Below are positions 15,188-23,656 of a stretch of DNA of 24,401 bases, piece by piece. The translations under genes were made by a program, and so were the position numbers. The stretch comes from CAZDBA01 sp964503615 (GTDB lineage: Bacteria; Planctomycetota; Planctomycetia; Pirellulales; Pirellulaceae): NCBI GenBank assembly GCA_964503615.1, contig CAZDBA010000070.1, positions 1 to 24,401 of the forward strand. Reading direction: 5' to 3'. The notes beneath the pieces were generated by a model that was not told the origin of the DNA, did no database searches, and saw only the letters and a program-made list of their open reading frames with translations. Each line of letters opens with the position of its first letter. Position 1 is the first letter of the stretch.

Positions 15188-17721
15188 TCCTCAACCGTTT
15201 CGCGTGCAGTTTCAAGCGCGTGGATCAGTTCGGTGCGATTAACGGGCTTGGTTAATCGAGGTGCCCTAATCAACTGTTCGGGCATCTCATATTTTGAATC
15301 ATATCCGCTCATGAATACGACAGGCGTACCCTTTTTGTGCAGCTTGATCGCAAGGTCGAAGTTTGTCTCGGAGCCCAAGTTGATATCCAAAATCGCAGCA
15401 TCATACGTCTTCTGATCTAGCTCAATCATCGCCAGATTCGTGTCAGGATAGGCATTTACGATCTCGGCTCCACTCTCGATCAGCAACCTTTCCATTTCCA
15501 TCGCCAGCACCATATTGTCTTCGACAATCAGAACCGACGGAAATACATCGCCCAGATTCCCTAGCAAATCTGATTCAGAGTTGTGCTTTGTTTTCGCAGG
15601 CAGGTTTTCCTGGGCATTAGAAAGTCGTTGGACCGTTGCAGGTGGCAACCAAAAGTTGATCACGAACTGCTTGCCGCGAAAATGAATCTCCGACTTTCCT
15701 TTACACTCATAAGGAATAGCGCGCTTAATGAGAGCAAAGCCAAACCCTTGTCGCTCCGGTTCGTTTATCTCCTGATCCAGTTCCTCAACCCAATCAATCG
15801 CGACACCTCCCTCACGTTCTTGCCAAGTCACCTTCAACGACTTTCCTTTGCCTGAGAGGGCTCCATGCTTAACCGCATTGGATATCATTTCATGAAACAG
15901 GAGAGAAACGATTGGGGCGATATCAGCTCGGATCGCAATCGTGGGACCGTTGAGTTCGATGGACGCCTTGGCATCGATAAAAGGCTTGAGCTCAACAGCA
16001 ACAAGATCCTCAAAACGCGCCCATTGCAATCCGCTGCCACCGATTAAGTCATGAACTTTTGAAAGCGCACTAATTCGCTGTTCAAGCGCTTCGATGTATT
16101 GATCCAACGAATCAGTCGAATCCATAGTTTGTCGGGCGATCGAACGCACCAGCGCAAGTGTATTTTGAACTCTGTGGTTCAATTCTGCAATCAGCAAATT
16201 CTGGTATCGTTTCTGCTTTTCAAGATGCTGACTGAGTTTTCCAGAGGCCGAATGCAGTAGCTTCTGCAACTTCGCACTAATCTCGTGCGCTGCTGAAACG
16301 TCGTCATTGCTCCATGGTTCACAACATCCCGAAACAGACTCAAGGTACTCGGCAAATGAACCTCGCGGTGTCAATCGAGGCCCATTGGGGCCATAAGTGA
16401 TATTTTTTTCCGTCTCGCCAGCCCAGCGAATCTCTTTTTCAATTTCGTTTCTGAAGAAGATGACATTTGCGTCTTCGGCAAGCCTGATCGCCAGTGCTCC
16501 GGCTGTGACGCCAAGTGATTCGGGGTTCGGTATCGCAGTTGCAGACAGTTCGTTCAAAGCGACAAACTCGACAGTCATCAAGTCAATTATGTTTTTGATC
16601 GAATCATCCGGTGGGGTTTGGCCAGCGGTGGTGATTGATATCCCGTCAACCAAAGCGATTCCAGAACATTTGACGATTTCCATTAACTCCGAAGCGGTAA
16701 GCGTGAAAACCTCTTCCACTGAATGTGAATCCGATTCCAATTGCATCATTGAAGATTGCGCTCGCGACCGACGATCGAAAGTTGCTTTTTCAATTTCCTG
16801 TTGAATTTGCATCGAAATCAACTGACTGAATAACTCACAAATAGATCGCGATTCCGGAGCAACACGCTTGCGCCGGTAATGGTGAAATGCAAACAGCCCC
16901 CACAATTCGCCTCGAACGACAATCGAAGTATTCATCGTTGCGACAACGCCCATGTTCTGAAGATACTCAACATGAATCGGCGAGACTCCACGTAACTGAG
17001 AAAGAGTCAAATCCAGGGGCGGAGAGCCAGCTGCAGACACGATCATTGTGTGGGGGTCATCAATCGTTTCGATTAAACGAAACTCCGACCGCAACATAAG
17101 TGCTCGAACCTGTTGTGGAATATCCGAGGCCGGATAGCGAAGTCCCAGAAATGGCTCAATTCCATTTCCTTTTGCCTCCACAGTAATTTCACCATCTCCG
17201 TTTTGCAGAAATTGATAACCCATCACCCTATCGAATCCAGTCAGTTTGCGAAGAGCTTTCACAGCACTATCCAATAGTGCTTCGACACCGCTGCCTGTTT
17301 TCAAGGCCGAGATCATCGACTTCACGACTGCAACAGGTGCCTGCTTACCGGATTGAGATGAGCTGTAGGGCTCAAGTTCCACAATGCCGTTACCGTTAGC
17401 GGTGAAAAGCGAGATATCCGCCTGGGTCGCTCCAATTTCAAATACCCCAATCCGGTCGCGTTGCGTTCCAATCGACGGAAGCCCTAATCCACCACGAATC
17501 GCATTTGTGATTTCTCGATTAGCAAATAGATCTTCAAAAGAATCGCCGAGTGAGAATTCTGGCAAGTCAGGAAATTGAGACTTTAGATTGTCGCTAAAGT
17601 AGCGTAGCTCGTTCGTCTGAAGATCAAATCCGATCAACGAACCAAAAGACTGAATCCGCCCTGGAATATGAACTGGCTCTCGATCGCAATTGGAAAGTGC
17701 GAGCTTTTCCTCTGGTTTCAT
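15184..17721 (-). CDS. bphP: Bacteriophytochrome HWE-kinase with C-terminal receiver
   Basis: An 845-residue photoreceptor for red/far-red light. The PAS domain (about 8-115) starts LSNCDREPVHIPGRIQ, with Cys12 at the biliverdin-attachment position of bacteriophytochromes. The GAF domain (about 140-310) has RYPASDIPQQVRALM (195-209), including the DIP motif, and SPIHVEYLQNMGV with His250. The PHY domain (about 330-500) has IRWAGE and the PRGSF tongue motif (452-456). The kinase is of the HWE class: His516 (LNHRVQNTLA), Asn615 (HEMISNAVKHG), and the WVE motif (644-646). The C-terminal receiver (728-838) has Asp779 and Lys825. Biliverdin would be supplied by the heme oxygenase encoded 48 bp upstream. 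Confidence 0.95.
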   Translation of the reverse strand: MKPEEKLALSNCDREPVHIPGRIQSFGSLIGFDLQTNELRYFSDNLKSQFPDLPEFSLGDSFEDLFANREITNAIRGGLGLPSIGTQRDRIGVFEIGATQADISLFTANGNGIVELEPYSSSQSGKQAPVAVVKSMISALKTGSGVEALLDSAVKALRKLTGFDRVMGYQFLQNGDGEITVEAKGNGIEPFLGLRYPASDIPQQVRALMLRSEFRLIETIDDPHTMIVSAAGSPPLDLTLSQLRGVSPIHVEYLQNMGVVATMNTSIVVRGELWGLFAFHHYRRKRVAPESRSICELFSQLISMQIQQEIEKATFDRRSRAQSSMMQLESDSHSVEEVFTLTASELMEIVKCSGIALVDGISITTAGQTPPDDSIKNIIDLMTVEFVALNELSATAIPNPESLGVTAGALAIRLAEDANVIFFRNEIEKEIRWAGETEKNITYGPNGPRLTPRGSFAEYLESVSGCCEPWSNDDVSAAHEISAKLQKLLHSASGKLSQHLEKQKRYQNLLIAELNHRVQNTLALVRSIARQTMDSTDSLDQYIEALEQRISALSKVHDLIGGSGLQWARFEDLVAVELKPFIDAKASIELNGPTIAIRADIAPIVSLLFHEMISNAVKHGALSGKGKSLKVTWQEREGGVAIDWVEELDQEINEPERQGFGFALIKRAIPYECKGKSEIHFRGKQFVINFWLPPATVQRLSNAQENLPAKTKHNSESDLLGNLGDVFPSVLIVEDNMVLAMEMERLLIESGAEIVNAYPDTNLAMIELDQKTYDAAILDINLGSETNFDLAIKLHKKGTPVVFMSGYDSKYEMPEQLIRAPRLTKPVNRTELIHALETARETVEE

Positions 17722-17769
17722 GGCTAATACTAATATTGTCGCAAGAAAAAAATTGTGAGGGGGAGAGAA

Positions 17770-18366
17770 CTAAGCATAACCGCTACTGGACTTATTAACT
17801 AACTCTTTAATTAAACCATTGAAAATCGTCACTGCTGTTTCAAACACAGAGCCTGCGGCAACTACAGCAAATTCATCGTCACACTGGGCTTCATTGAGCC
17901 TCTCTACAAAGGTCGGCCAGCGTTCATAAGAGTCCGCCGCAAGTTTGTCCAAATAAGTGTTCCCAATTCTCTCGTCCGATTTTTCAACCAACTCTTTTGC
18001 CATTTTCGACATGTATCGAGCTCCCATCGCCGAGCCTTCCATCACGTACCCAACCGCCCACTTGCGTGAGTTGATTTGCAAGTCGTTGTTTGCCAACGCA
18101 CTCCGTTCAACGGGAGCGGACTTCAGAAGATTGCCATCGACATCGAATCGGATCGCCGATCTCAAGCATTGAACTGAACAAGGGATCCCCGCAGCTTCGG
18201 CGGCACCATCAATATCCTTTGCGTAGATATCGTAGAGCTGATCCATTGCAGAAAGATAAATTCGATATCGATGCGCCGATGAAAAAGGCTCCAGCGAGCC
18301 GACAATTCCATCAAGCGTTTCATGGATAGCTTTGGTTTCTGTCCGAAGTCGATTGCGCGTGTTCAT
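17770..18366 (-). CDS. bphO: Biliverdin-producing heme oxygenase
   Basis: A 198-residue all-helical protein of the heme oxygenase family. It begins RNRLRTETKAIHETLD, where His15 is the proximal heme ligand, and carries AVGYVMEGSAMGAR (104-117), the distal-helix segment usually written YVxEGSxLGG. It oxidises heme to biliverdin, iron and CO. As the first gene ahead of the bacteriophytochrome, it is the expected chromophore supplier (BphO arrangement). The second Gly of the usual GG pair is Ala and Leu is Met, minor departures. The ATG at 18366 has AGGA 7 nt upstream; a GTG just before it is less likely. Confidence 0.92.
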   Translation of the reverse strand: MNTRNRLRTETKAIHETLDGIVGSLEPFSSAHRYRIYLSAMDQLYDIYAKDIDGAAEAAGIPCSVQCLRSAIRFDVDGNLLKSAPVERSALANNDLQINSRKWAVGYVMEGSAMGARYMSKMAKELVEKSDERIGNTYLDKLAADSYERWPTFVERLNEAQCDDEFAVVAAGSVFETAVTIFNGLIKELVNKSSSGYA

Positions 18367-18390
18367 CACTTTTCCTAAGTAAGTTCAATC

Positions 18391-18430
18391 GTTCGAACTA
18401 CTGGCCGTTGACTGGTCGACAATGTTGTCG
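18391..18430. promoter_or_regulatory. Palindromes in the promoter region of the signalling cluster
   Basis: GTTCGAAC (18391-18398) and CGACAA-TG-TTGTCG (18417-18430) are perfect inverted repeats 25-64 bp upstream of the heme oxygenase start. They sit between the kinase remnant and the first gene of the cluster, where an operator is expected. No clear -35/-10 pair was found next to them. Confidence 0.35.
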
Positions 18431-18460
18431 CCGCTCAAAAAATTTACGATTCAATCTGTT

Positions 18461-18629
18461 TCAGTCTCGATTGTCTTCAATGGTGATATCGCCACCATGT
18501 CGCTCGGCAACCCGTTGGAAAATAGCCAAACCGATGCCAGTCCACTGACCACTCCTCTCGATGATACAGACGCTTAAAAAGCGTGAACACCTGTTGATGA
18601 AATTTTTTGACATGGGTTATCAAGCCATC
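18461..18629 (-). pseudogene. Histidine-kinase ATPase remnant, frameshifted
   Basis: On the minus strand, KKFHQQVFTLFKRLYHREEWS matches the kinase ATP-lid region EQIFALFKRLHHREEHS of the REC-PAS kinase in this window. A frameshift near 18543-18550 then moves the reading frame to TGIGLAIFQRVAERHGG DITIED, ending in TGA at 18461. The G2 box and the last strands are thus present in another frame, while the HisKA, N-box and G1 box are missing. It is a decayed relative of the phytochrome-class kinases next door. An open frame continues upstream to an ATG (18741-18743) but shows no kinase similarity. Confidence 0.8.
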
Positions 18630-18743
18630 ATGCGCAGGCCTTATAATAGCAAACGGCACCTGGTCCATAGCCAACTGATTTGGCAATGGCTGAGATGCGT
18701 TTTGCTGACTGGTGTTCATTGAATTGAAGACGTCAAAGGACAT

Positions 18744-19095
18744 TCAGATGTCCTAATTTTCATTCACGCGCAAGGAATTTGAATTGCGACCAGTCTACCA
18801 GTAATTCTTCTTATTTCGAAAAATTCAAGTTGGAACTCAATCGAGTTAATCAGTTTGCAGATCGAAGGTTCTGCACCTGACGAATTTGGCATGAAAATTT
18901 CCGAGCAAACTCAATCAAAGTGCTGTTTGCACCTTCTTCTGCGCGCTTTTACACGCATAACTGCTCAATGGCTGGATTTCTAATTCGGCATCATAGCCGA
19001 CCCGAACTAGCTCTCAAAAATGTAACTGGACTCGCCAGCGTTCAGGTGTGCCGGCAGTTCGCCCGAAGTCTGGCGACATCGGCTACGTTATTCAG
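18744..19095. other. Intergenic stretch, no gene recognised
   Basis: AT-rich at its left end, with many stops on both strands. A hairpin AGGACAT-TCAG-ATGTCCT (18737-18754) followed by AATTTT at the left edge could be a weak plus-strand terminator or an operator. A plus-strand open frame running into the tRNA region is an antisense-tRNA artefact. Confidence 0.5.
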
Positions 19096-19169
19096 TACCC
19101 CCAGCAGGACTCGAACCTGCAACCCTCTGCTTAGAAGGCAGATGCTCTATCCAGTTGAGCTATGGGGGC
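19096..19169 (-). tRNA. tRNA-Arg (anticodon UCU)
   Basis: A 74-nt gene on the minus strand, starting GCCCCCATAGCTCAACTGG. It has a 7-bp acceptor stem (GCCCCCA with TGGGGGT, closing pair G-U), the D arm AGCTC/GAGC, and the anticodon stem CTGCC/GGCAG-type with loop CTTCTAA giving TCT. The T arm contains GGTTCGAGTCC, and the discriminator is A. The CCA is not encoded, as the next bases are CTG. It decodes AGA. Confidence 0.95.
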
Positions 19170-19415
19170 GTTTGTTGGGTACGGATTCTAGCAGAGTCGC
19201 TCCATCTGAGAAACCGAAAACGAAAAGGGGAAATCTGGAAGTGCGTGAACTCTTTTGACGCTGCTCGCGCTCGTTAGGTTCGCCTGATTTCGGTTGATAC
19301 GGCGATTGGACACCTTTGGCTGCTTTGAAACTTGAAAGTTTGCTTCGAGAGCAACCAATTTTCGAGTAAAATCGGGCTTCGAGAAGCGACTTTAAAATCA
19401 ACCGGACAAAAGCCC

Positions 19416-21347
19416 ATGAAATCATTCTGGAAATTACTAACTGGCTCCGCTAACGAATTCTGTATTTCTAATGTGAGCCAGTTGGCTTTCATCCTGATCT
19501 TTTTTTGTTCGGCCGTTTCGATCGCTCAAACGGATCCAGACAAACGAACAGAAGCGGCTGCCCGGCCCAACGTTTTGTGGTTGACTGCTGAAGATATCGG
19601 ACCTCATCTGGGTTGTTATGGCGACGCAGTTGCGCGTACGCCGAATCTGGATGCGTTGGCGGCGAAAGGAATGAGCTACCAAAACGCTTGGAGCAACTAT
19701 CCCGTTTGCGCTCCCGCGAGAACGACGATCATTACGGGCCTGTATGCTTCCTCAATGAGTGCGGGGAATATGCGCAGCCAGATTCCTCTCGATTCCGATC
19801 TTCGCATGTTTCCCCAATACCTCAGAGAGGCGGGTTACTTTTGCACCAATAAATCTAAAGAAGATTACAACACAAACAAACCGGGACAAGTCTGGGACCT
19901 TTCCAGTCAGGCGGCGCACTACGATCAAAGACCCAATGCCCAACAAGCGTTCTTTGCCGTGATGAATCAAAACTGCACGCATGAAAGCAAAATTCGATCG
20001 AAACAGCACGCGCTAAAAACCGACCCGGCGTCGATTGAGCTTGCACCTTACTATCCGGACTCACTTGTTGTCCGAAAAGACTGGGCTCGTTACTACGACA
20101 ATATCGCCCGATTGGATGAGTGGGTCGGTCAGGAACTAACAGCGTTAGAGGAAAGCGGAAACGCCGACAACACGATCGTCTTTTTCTTTGGAGATCATGG
20201 GAGTGGGATGCCACGGCACAAACGGTTCGCAGGTGATTCCGGTATGCGCGTGCCGATGATCGTTTATGTTCCTGAACAACTGAAACACTTGGCACCCAAC
20301 GAGTATGCGAGTGGGAAGCAATCGGAGCGACTGGTTGGTTTTGTTGACCTTGCTCCTACGATGTTGAGCCTGGCAGGAGTCGAACCGCCCCAAGAGATGC
20401 AAGGCAACGCGTTTATGGGAACGCACCAAACCAAGGCGCCCGAGTATCTGTTTGGATTTCGAAGTCGAATGGACGAGCGGATCGATTGCTCGCGTTCTAT
20501 CACTGATGGGCGGTATGTTTACATTCGAAACTACATGCCGCATCTACCACACGGTCAGTATTTAAACTACCAACAGAAAACGGCGACGACCGCAGTATGG
20601 AACAAAATGTTTACGGCAAACGAGCTGAACGCTGTCCAATCTGCCTTTTGGCGGCCAAAACATTTTGAGGAACTGTACGATTTGGAAGCCGATCCACATG
20701 AAACAAAGAACCTATGCCTGCAAGCAAACAACGACGCCCAGACGATTGCGGCGATCGAGCGTTTGCGAGCCGAACAGATTGCAGCGGTCGAGCGGTTTGG
20801 CGATGCAGAACTGATCCCGGAACCGATGATTGCAAAACTGGCCGACACCTCCGCTTTTGACGCTATACGAACTCCCCAGTTTGGAGAAGTCGGAAATGCT
20901 GCCAACCGGGCATCACACCCGGAAACTCCGCTGCAGGAAATTTTCCAGATGGCGACCGAAAAAGACAAGCCCGCCACCGTCCACTGGGCATCAGTTGGAA
21001 TCCTGATGCGAGGCGCCCAAGCCGTTGCGTCCAACAAGCCAGCGATCTACGAACTGATGACAAGTGAGATTGCAACCGTGCGAGTCAACAGCGCCGAAAC
21101 TTTGGCACAGTATGGTGATCAGCAAGATCTGGAAAAATCGCTCCCTGTTTTGCTTGAAATCGCGCAATCGTATGAAACCGATTACTACGCTGCGGTTTGG
21201 GCGCTGAACGCAATCGACCGCCTGGAAGGAAAAGCAAAACCCCTATACGCAAAACTTGACGAACTGCCCAAAGAGCCGAGATCGAAAAAGAAACGGGGGC
21301 AAGGATACATCGAACGGCTGGTTAGCGACCTCCAGCGGGAGAGATAG
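19416..21347 (+). CDS. Secreted Cys-type sulfatase with HEAT-like C-terminus
   Basis: A 643-residue exported hydrolase that removes sulfate esters or N-sulfate, probably from polysaccharides. An N-terminal signal or anchor (about 20-38, LAFILIFFCSAVSIAQ) precedes PNVLWLTAEDIGPHLGCYGD (51-70, metal site). The formylglycine motif is CAPARTTIITG with Cys98, which needs a formylglycine-generating enzyme. GDHG (259-262) supplies further metal ligands, and EELYDLEADPHETKNL marks the end of the catalytic domain. From about 535 on, helical repeats of HEAT type (TVRVNSAETLAQYG, YYAAVWALNAI) follow, an extension common in planctomycete sulfatases. The first Asp of the usual DD pair is Glu59. ATG 19416 is preferred to an upstream TTG because it starts the signal peptide. 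Substrate is unknown. Confidence 0.9.
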   Translation: MKSFWKLLTGSANEFCISNVSQLAFILIFFCSAVSIAQTDPDKRTEAAARPNVLWLTAEDIGPHLGCYGDAVARTPNLDALAAKGMSYQNAWSNYPVCAPARTTIITGLYASSMSAGNMRSQIPLDSDLRMFPQYLREAGYFCTNKSKEDYNTNKPGQVWDLSSQAAHYDQRPNAQQAFFAVMNQNCTHESKIRSKQHALKTDPASIELAPYYPDSLVVRKDWARYYDNIARLDEWVGQELTALEESGNADNTIVFFFGDHGSGMPRHKRFAGDSGMRVPMIVYVPEQLKHLAPNEYASGKQSERLVGFVDLAPTMLSLAGVEPPQEMQGNAFMGTHQTKAPEYLFGFRSRMDERIDCSRSITDGRYVYIRNYMPHLPHGQYLNYQQKTATTAVWNKMFTANELNAVQSAFWRPKHFEELYDLEADPHETKNLCLQANNDAQTIAAIERLRAEQIAAVERFGDAELIPEPMIAKLADTSAFDAIRTPQFGEVGNAANRASHPETPLQEIFQMATEKDKPATVHWASVGILMRGAQAVASNKPAIYELMTSEIATVRVNSAETLAQYGDQQDLEKSLPVLLEIAQSYETDYYAAVWALNAIDRLEGKAKPLYAKLDELPKEPRSKKKRGQGYIERLVSDLQRER

Positions 21348-21357
21348 CGTTTTTCGT

Positions 21358-21404
21358 TCATGAAAAAACTGTTGTCCAATCACACGATTGACACGATTTC
21401 ATGA
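21358..21404. terminator. Possible bidirectional terminator between convergent genes
   Basis: The 8-bp inverted repeat TCATGAAA/TTTCATGA (21358-21365, 21397-21404) encloses a smaller hairpin CAATC-ACAC-GATTG. It fills most of the 70-bp gap between the convergent sulfatase and O-antigen-ligase-like genes. The arms are AT-rich and far apart and T-runs are weak, so the call rests mainly on position. Confidence 0.3.
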
Positions 21405-21417
21405 TGGCGAGCCCATA

Positions 21418-22731
21418 TTAGGCAGAGACGGGGCGATGTTCTTTGCTTGGCTGAGGTTCTTTGCTTTGATTGGGCTTACGAGAATCGCTACGCCACAGGA
21501 CCAACGCAAAAAACGTAACCATTTCGAACGACGGAGCAGGCGAAAAGATCATACTCTCGATTAAGCCACCCAGGACAAACATCGGCGCGAAAGCTAACAC
21601 GAACATCTCCTGCCCGAAGGCAAACTGATAAGCGATGTAGAGGATCAGAGCCAGGATAGCAAAGCCCGCAAAAATCCCGCTTCCCATACAAGCATTCAGT
21701 ACCGTGTTGTGGCAATGGTAATGATATTCCTTCATCACGAAACGTTGGCAACCGTACCCATACCCGGTAAACGGAGCCTCGGCGATCTCGCTTTTTCCGT
21801 ACTCCCAAATATCGCTTCGACCGGTGAAACTGGTTAGCTCTTCTGCATCTCCTGATTTGGATGCTGAGGAAAACGTATTTTCGATTCGCTTCTGGAGCTG
21901 CCCAGTTCCGGCCAAATAGGTAAGCCCCATCAAGCCCACTACGCTTGCGCACACCATTAGTTTTACGAAATCCCAACGCAATAAAATGTCACGGTTGATG
22001 ATCAGTGCTCCGAGCAACGTGAGAGCAAACGAAGTACGACTCAGGCAAAAGTAGCTGGTCAACAACCAGACACTCGCCCAACCCAACACAACAAACCATT
22101 GAATTTTGTTTCGCCGAAACAGGATCAGCATCAGCAACATCGAGGCCGCTACGTTAACACCCAGGTTATTTGGGTGGCCCAAACCACCCATCCGTTCGAT
22201 GTATTCATCATTCGATGTGAACTCTTTCCAAACCCCAATATCGGGAAAAAGTAAAAACACAACCCACGATCCAATAACATACGCGCAGGTTCCACAGGTC
22301 ATCGCCATTATGAACTGGTCATTGGTCATCCGATCCAGAGCAGCGGGTAAAAACAGAAACAAAGTCCAAAGGCAAACGGCTCCTACCCCTGCATATTTGA
22401 AATTGATAGCAACGGGCAATGTCAGCAAAACGATGATACCGTACATCGCGAGGAACACCGTAGGGAACTCCCTAAAGCGATTCAACGCCGAACCGATATA
22501 GTACAGACCATAGAGTCCTGCCAAGCCGCAAACCGCCAATCGAAGAAAAATCTGAAACTTGAACTCAAAGCTCTCAGCCGAAGCACCTTCAAAGTTCGCA
22601 GAGTTCAAGAACACCATCAGGAACGTAATCACAAACCCTCCGATTACAGGAACCGGCCAACGGTCCGTTGAAATCGAGTCGGTTTGTTTGGCTTCCCCGT
22701 AAGAGCCCGGAAACGTAATAATCTGAGACAT
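21418..22731 (-). CDS. O-antigen ligase/polymerase-like membrane protein (Wzy_C family)
   Basis: A 437-residue polytopic inner-membrane protein with about ten hydrophobic segments between residues 28 and 410. It contains the family features of the O-antigen ligase (WaaL)/polymerase group: SYFCLSRTSFALTLL (226-240), and a large periplasmic loop (about 272-340) with SFTGRSDIWEYG and APFTGYGYG, then His341-Asn342 (CHNTVLNACMGSG) at the position of the conserved loop HN. Such proteins link or polymerise undecaprenyl-bound glycans outside the membrane. It stands alone here, facing the sulfatase, with no glycosyltransferases beside it. Ligase versus polymerase cannot be told from sequence alone. 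The ATG at 22731 lacks a clear Shine-Dalgarno. Confidence 0.8.
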   Translation of the reverse strand: MSQIITFPGSYGEAKQTDSISTDRWPVPVIGGFVITFLMVFLNSANFEGASAESFEFKFQIFLRLAVCGLAGLYGLYYIGSALNRFREFPTVFLAMYGIIVLLTLPVAINFKYAGVGAVCLWTLFLFLPAALDRMTNDQFIMAMTCGTCAYVIGSWVVFLLFPDIGVWKEFTSNDEYIERMGGLGHPNNLGVNVAASMLLMLILFRRNKIQWFVVLGWASVWLLTSYFCLSRTSFALTLLGALIINRDILLRWDFVKLMVCASVVGLMGLTYLAGTGQLQKRIENTFSSASKSGDAEELTSFTGRSDIWEYGKSEIAEAPFTGYGYGCQRFVMKEYHYHCHNTVLNACMGSGIFAGFAILALILYIAYQFAFGQEMFVLAFAPMFVLGGLIESMIFSPAPSFEMVTFFALVLWRSDSRKPNQSKEPQPSKEHRPVSA

Positions 22732-23107
22732 GGAGTTGGGGTAATTAGAGGGATGAGTATAGAGGCTGGTGTAGAGGCCGATAATTTAATAATAGTCAGC
22801 TTCCTCTAGAATAATCTCTAAGGAGATTTGCAAGAGTAAGGAAAGCCAACAATCTCTAAAAATCAACAAGAAATACCGCTTAACACCAGCCACGCTCGTC
22901 TCAACGGCTAAGAACAAAAGCATCTTTTTTCGCCGGACCAAGTAGCCTAGGTAAGTTCTCGACAGTCCGGGAGCCATGTTGTCGGTTGTCTAACATGAAA
23001 GTTCCAGCGGTTTGCTTGCCAGCGGGTTTTGCAATCAGGAATCGAAATGTAAATTGATTGCCTTCCTCGACGCCCTTTATCTGTTTTCAAACCTGCTTTT
23101 GCAATCT
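22732..23107. other. Divergent intergenic region
   Basis: Lies between the minus-strand O-antigen-ligase-like gene and rnhA. It should hold both promoters; no strong consensus was found. A small hairpin AATCTC-TAAG-GAGATT occurs at 22813-22828. A 63-codon minus-strand frame from ATG 22977 to 22786 has a hydrophobic middle but no recognisable family, no clear ribosome site, and is not called as a gene. Confidence 0.4.
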
Positions 23108-23572
23108 ATGCCTGGCCAAGTATTCGAAGTCAACTTATTCACCGACGGAGCCTGTAGCGGAAACCCTGGGCCCGGCGGCTGGGCTTATATCTTGCGGCAC
23201 GTTCCAACGGGTAAGGAATCGGAGTGTTCCGGTGGCAGCGCTGAATCAACCAACAACCGAATGGAATTGCAAGCGGTTGTAGAAGGGCTAACAGCGCTCA
23301 AACGACCTTGTCGCGTTGAGATCTTTACTGACAGTGTCTACGTTGGAAAGGGGATGACCGAATGGATGATTCGCTGGAAGGCCAATGGTTGGATGCGGCG
23401 CGAAAAAGGCACTTTGGTTCCAGTCAAGAACGAACAACTTTGGCGATTGCTGGATGAGCAAGTCGAACGCCATCGTGAAATCCGATACACGCGGGTCAAA
23501 GGGCATAGCGGGCATCCTGAAAACGAACGCTGTGATGAACTGGCGGTCGAAGCCTGTGCCAAGTTCAAATAA
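23108..23572 (+). CDS. rnhA: Ribonuclease HI
   Basis: A 154-residue enzyme that cuts the RNA strand of RNA-DNA hybrids during replication and R-loop removal. All catalytic residues are present: Asp13 (LFTDGACSGNPGPGG), Glu53 (TNNRMELQAV), Asp75 (IFTDSVYV), and Asp143 (ENERCDELA), plus His133 in KGHSGH. The basic segment KANGWMRREKG (91-101) is the hybrid-binding handle of the E. coli type. Length equals the family norm (about 155). ATG 23108 is preferred over an upstream extension from 23012, which adds 32 unrelated residues. Confidence 0.95.
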   Translation: MPGQVFEVNLFTDGACSGNPGPGGWAYILRHVPTGKESECSGGSAESTNNRMELQAVVEGLTALKRPCRVEIFTDSVYVGKGMTEWMIRWKANGWMRREKGTLVPVKNEQLWRLLDEQVERHREIRYTRVKGHSGHPENERCDELAVEACAKFK

Positions 23573-23656
23573 AAAGAGAGCCCTACTTGAGTTTGAATTC
23601 GGGCGTTAGCGCTGTCAGCATTTCGCCTACCAACTCACCAAACGAGCGAGATTACC

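Noticed and set aside
18920..19258. Plus-strand open frame of 112 codons across the tRNA
   Set aside because: Its middle (PSRTRTCNPLLRRQ) is the translation of the antisense strand of tRNA-Arg, a well-known false gene.
22786..22977. 63-codon minus-strand frame with hydrophobic middle
   Set aside because: No ribosome site, no recognisable family, and placed in a divergent promoter region; too weak to call.
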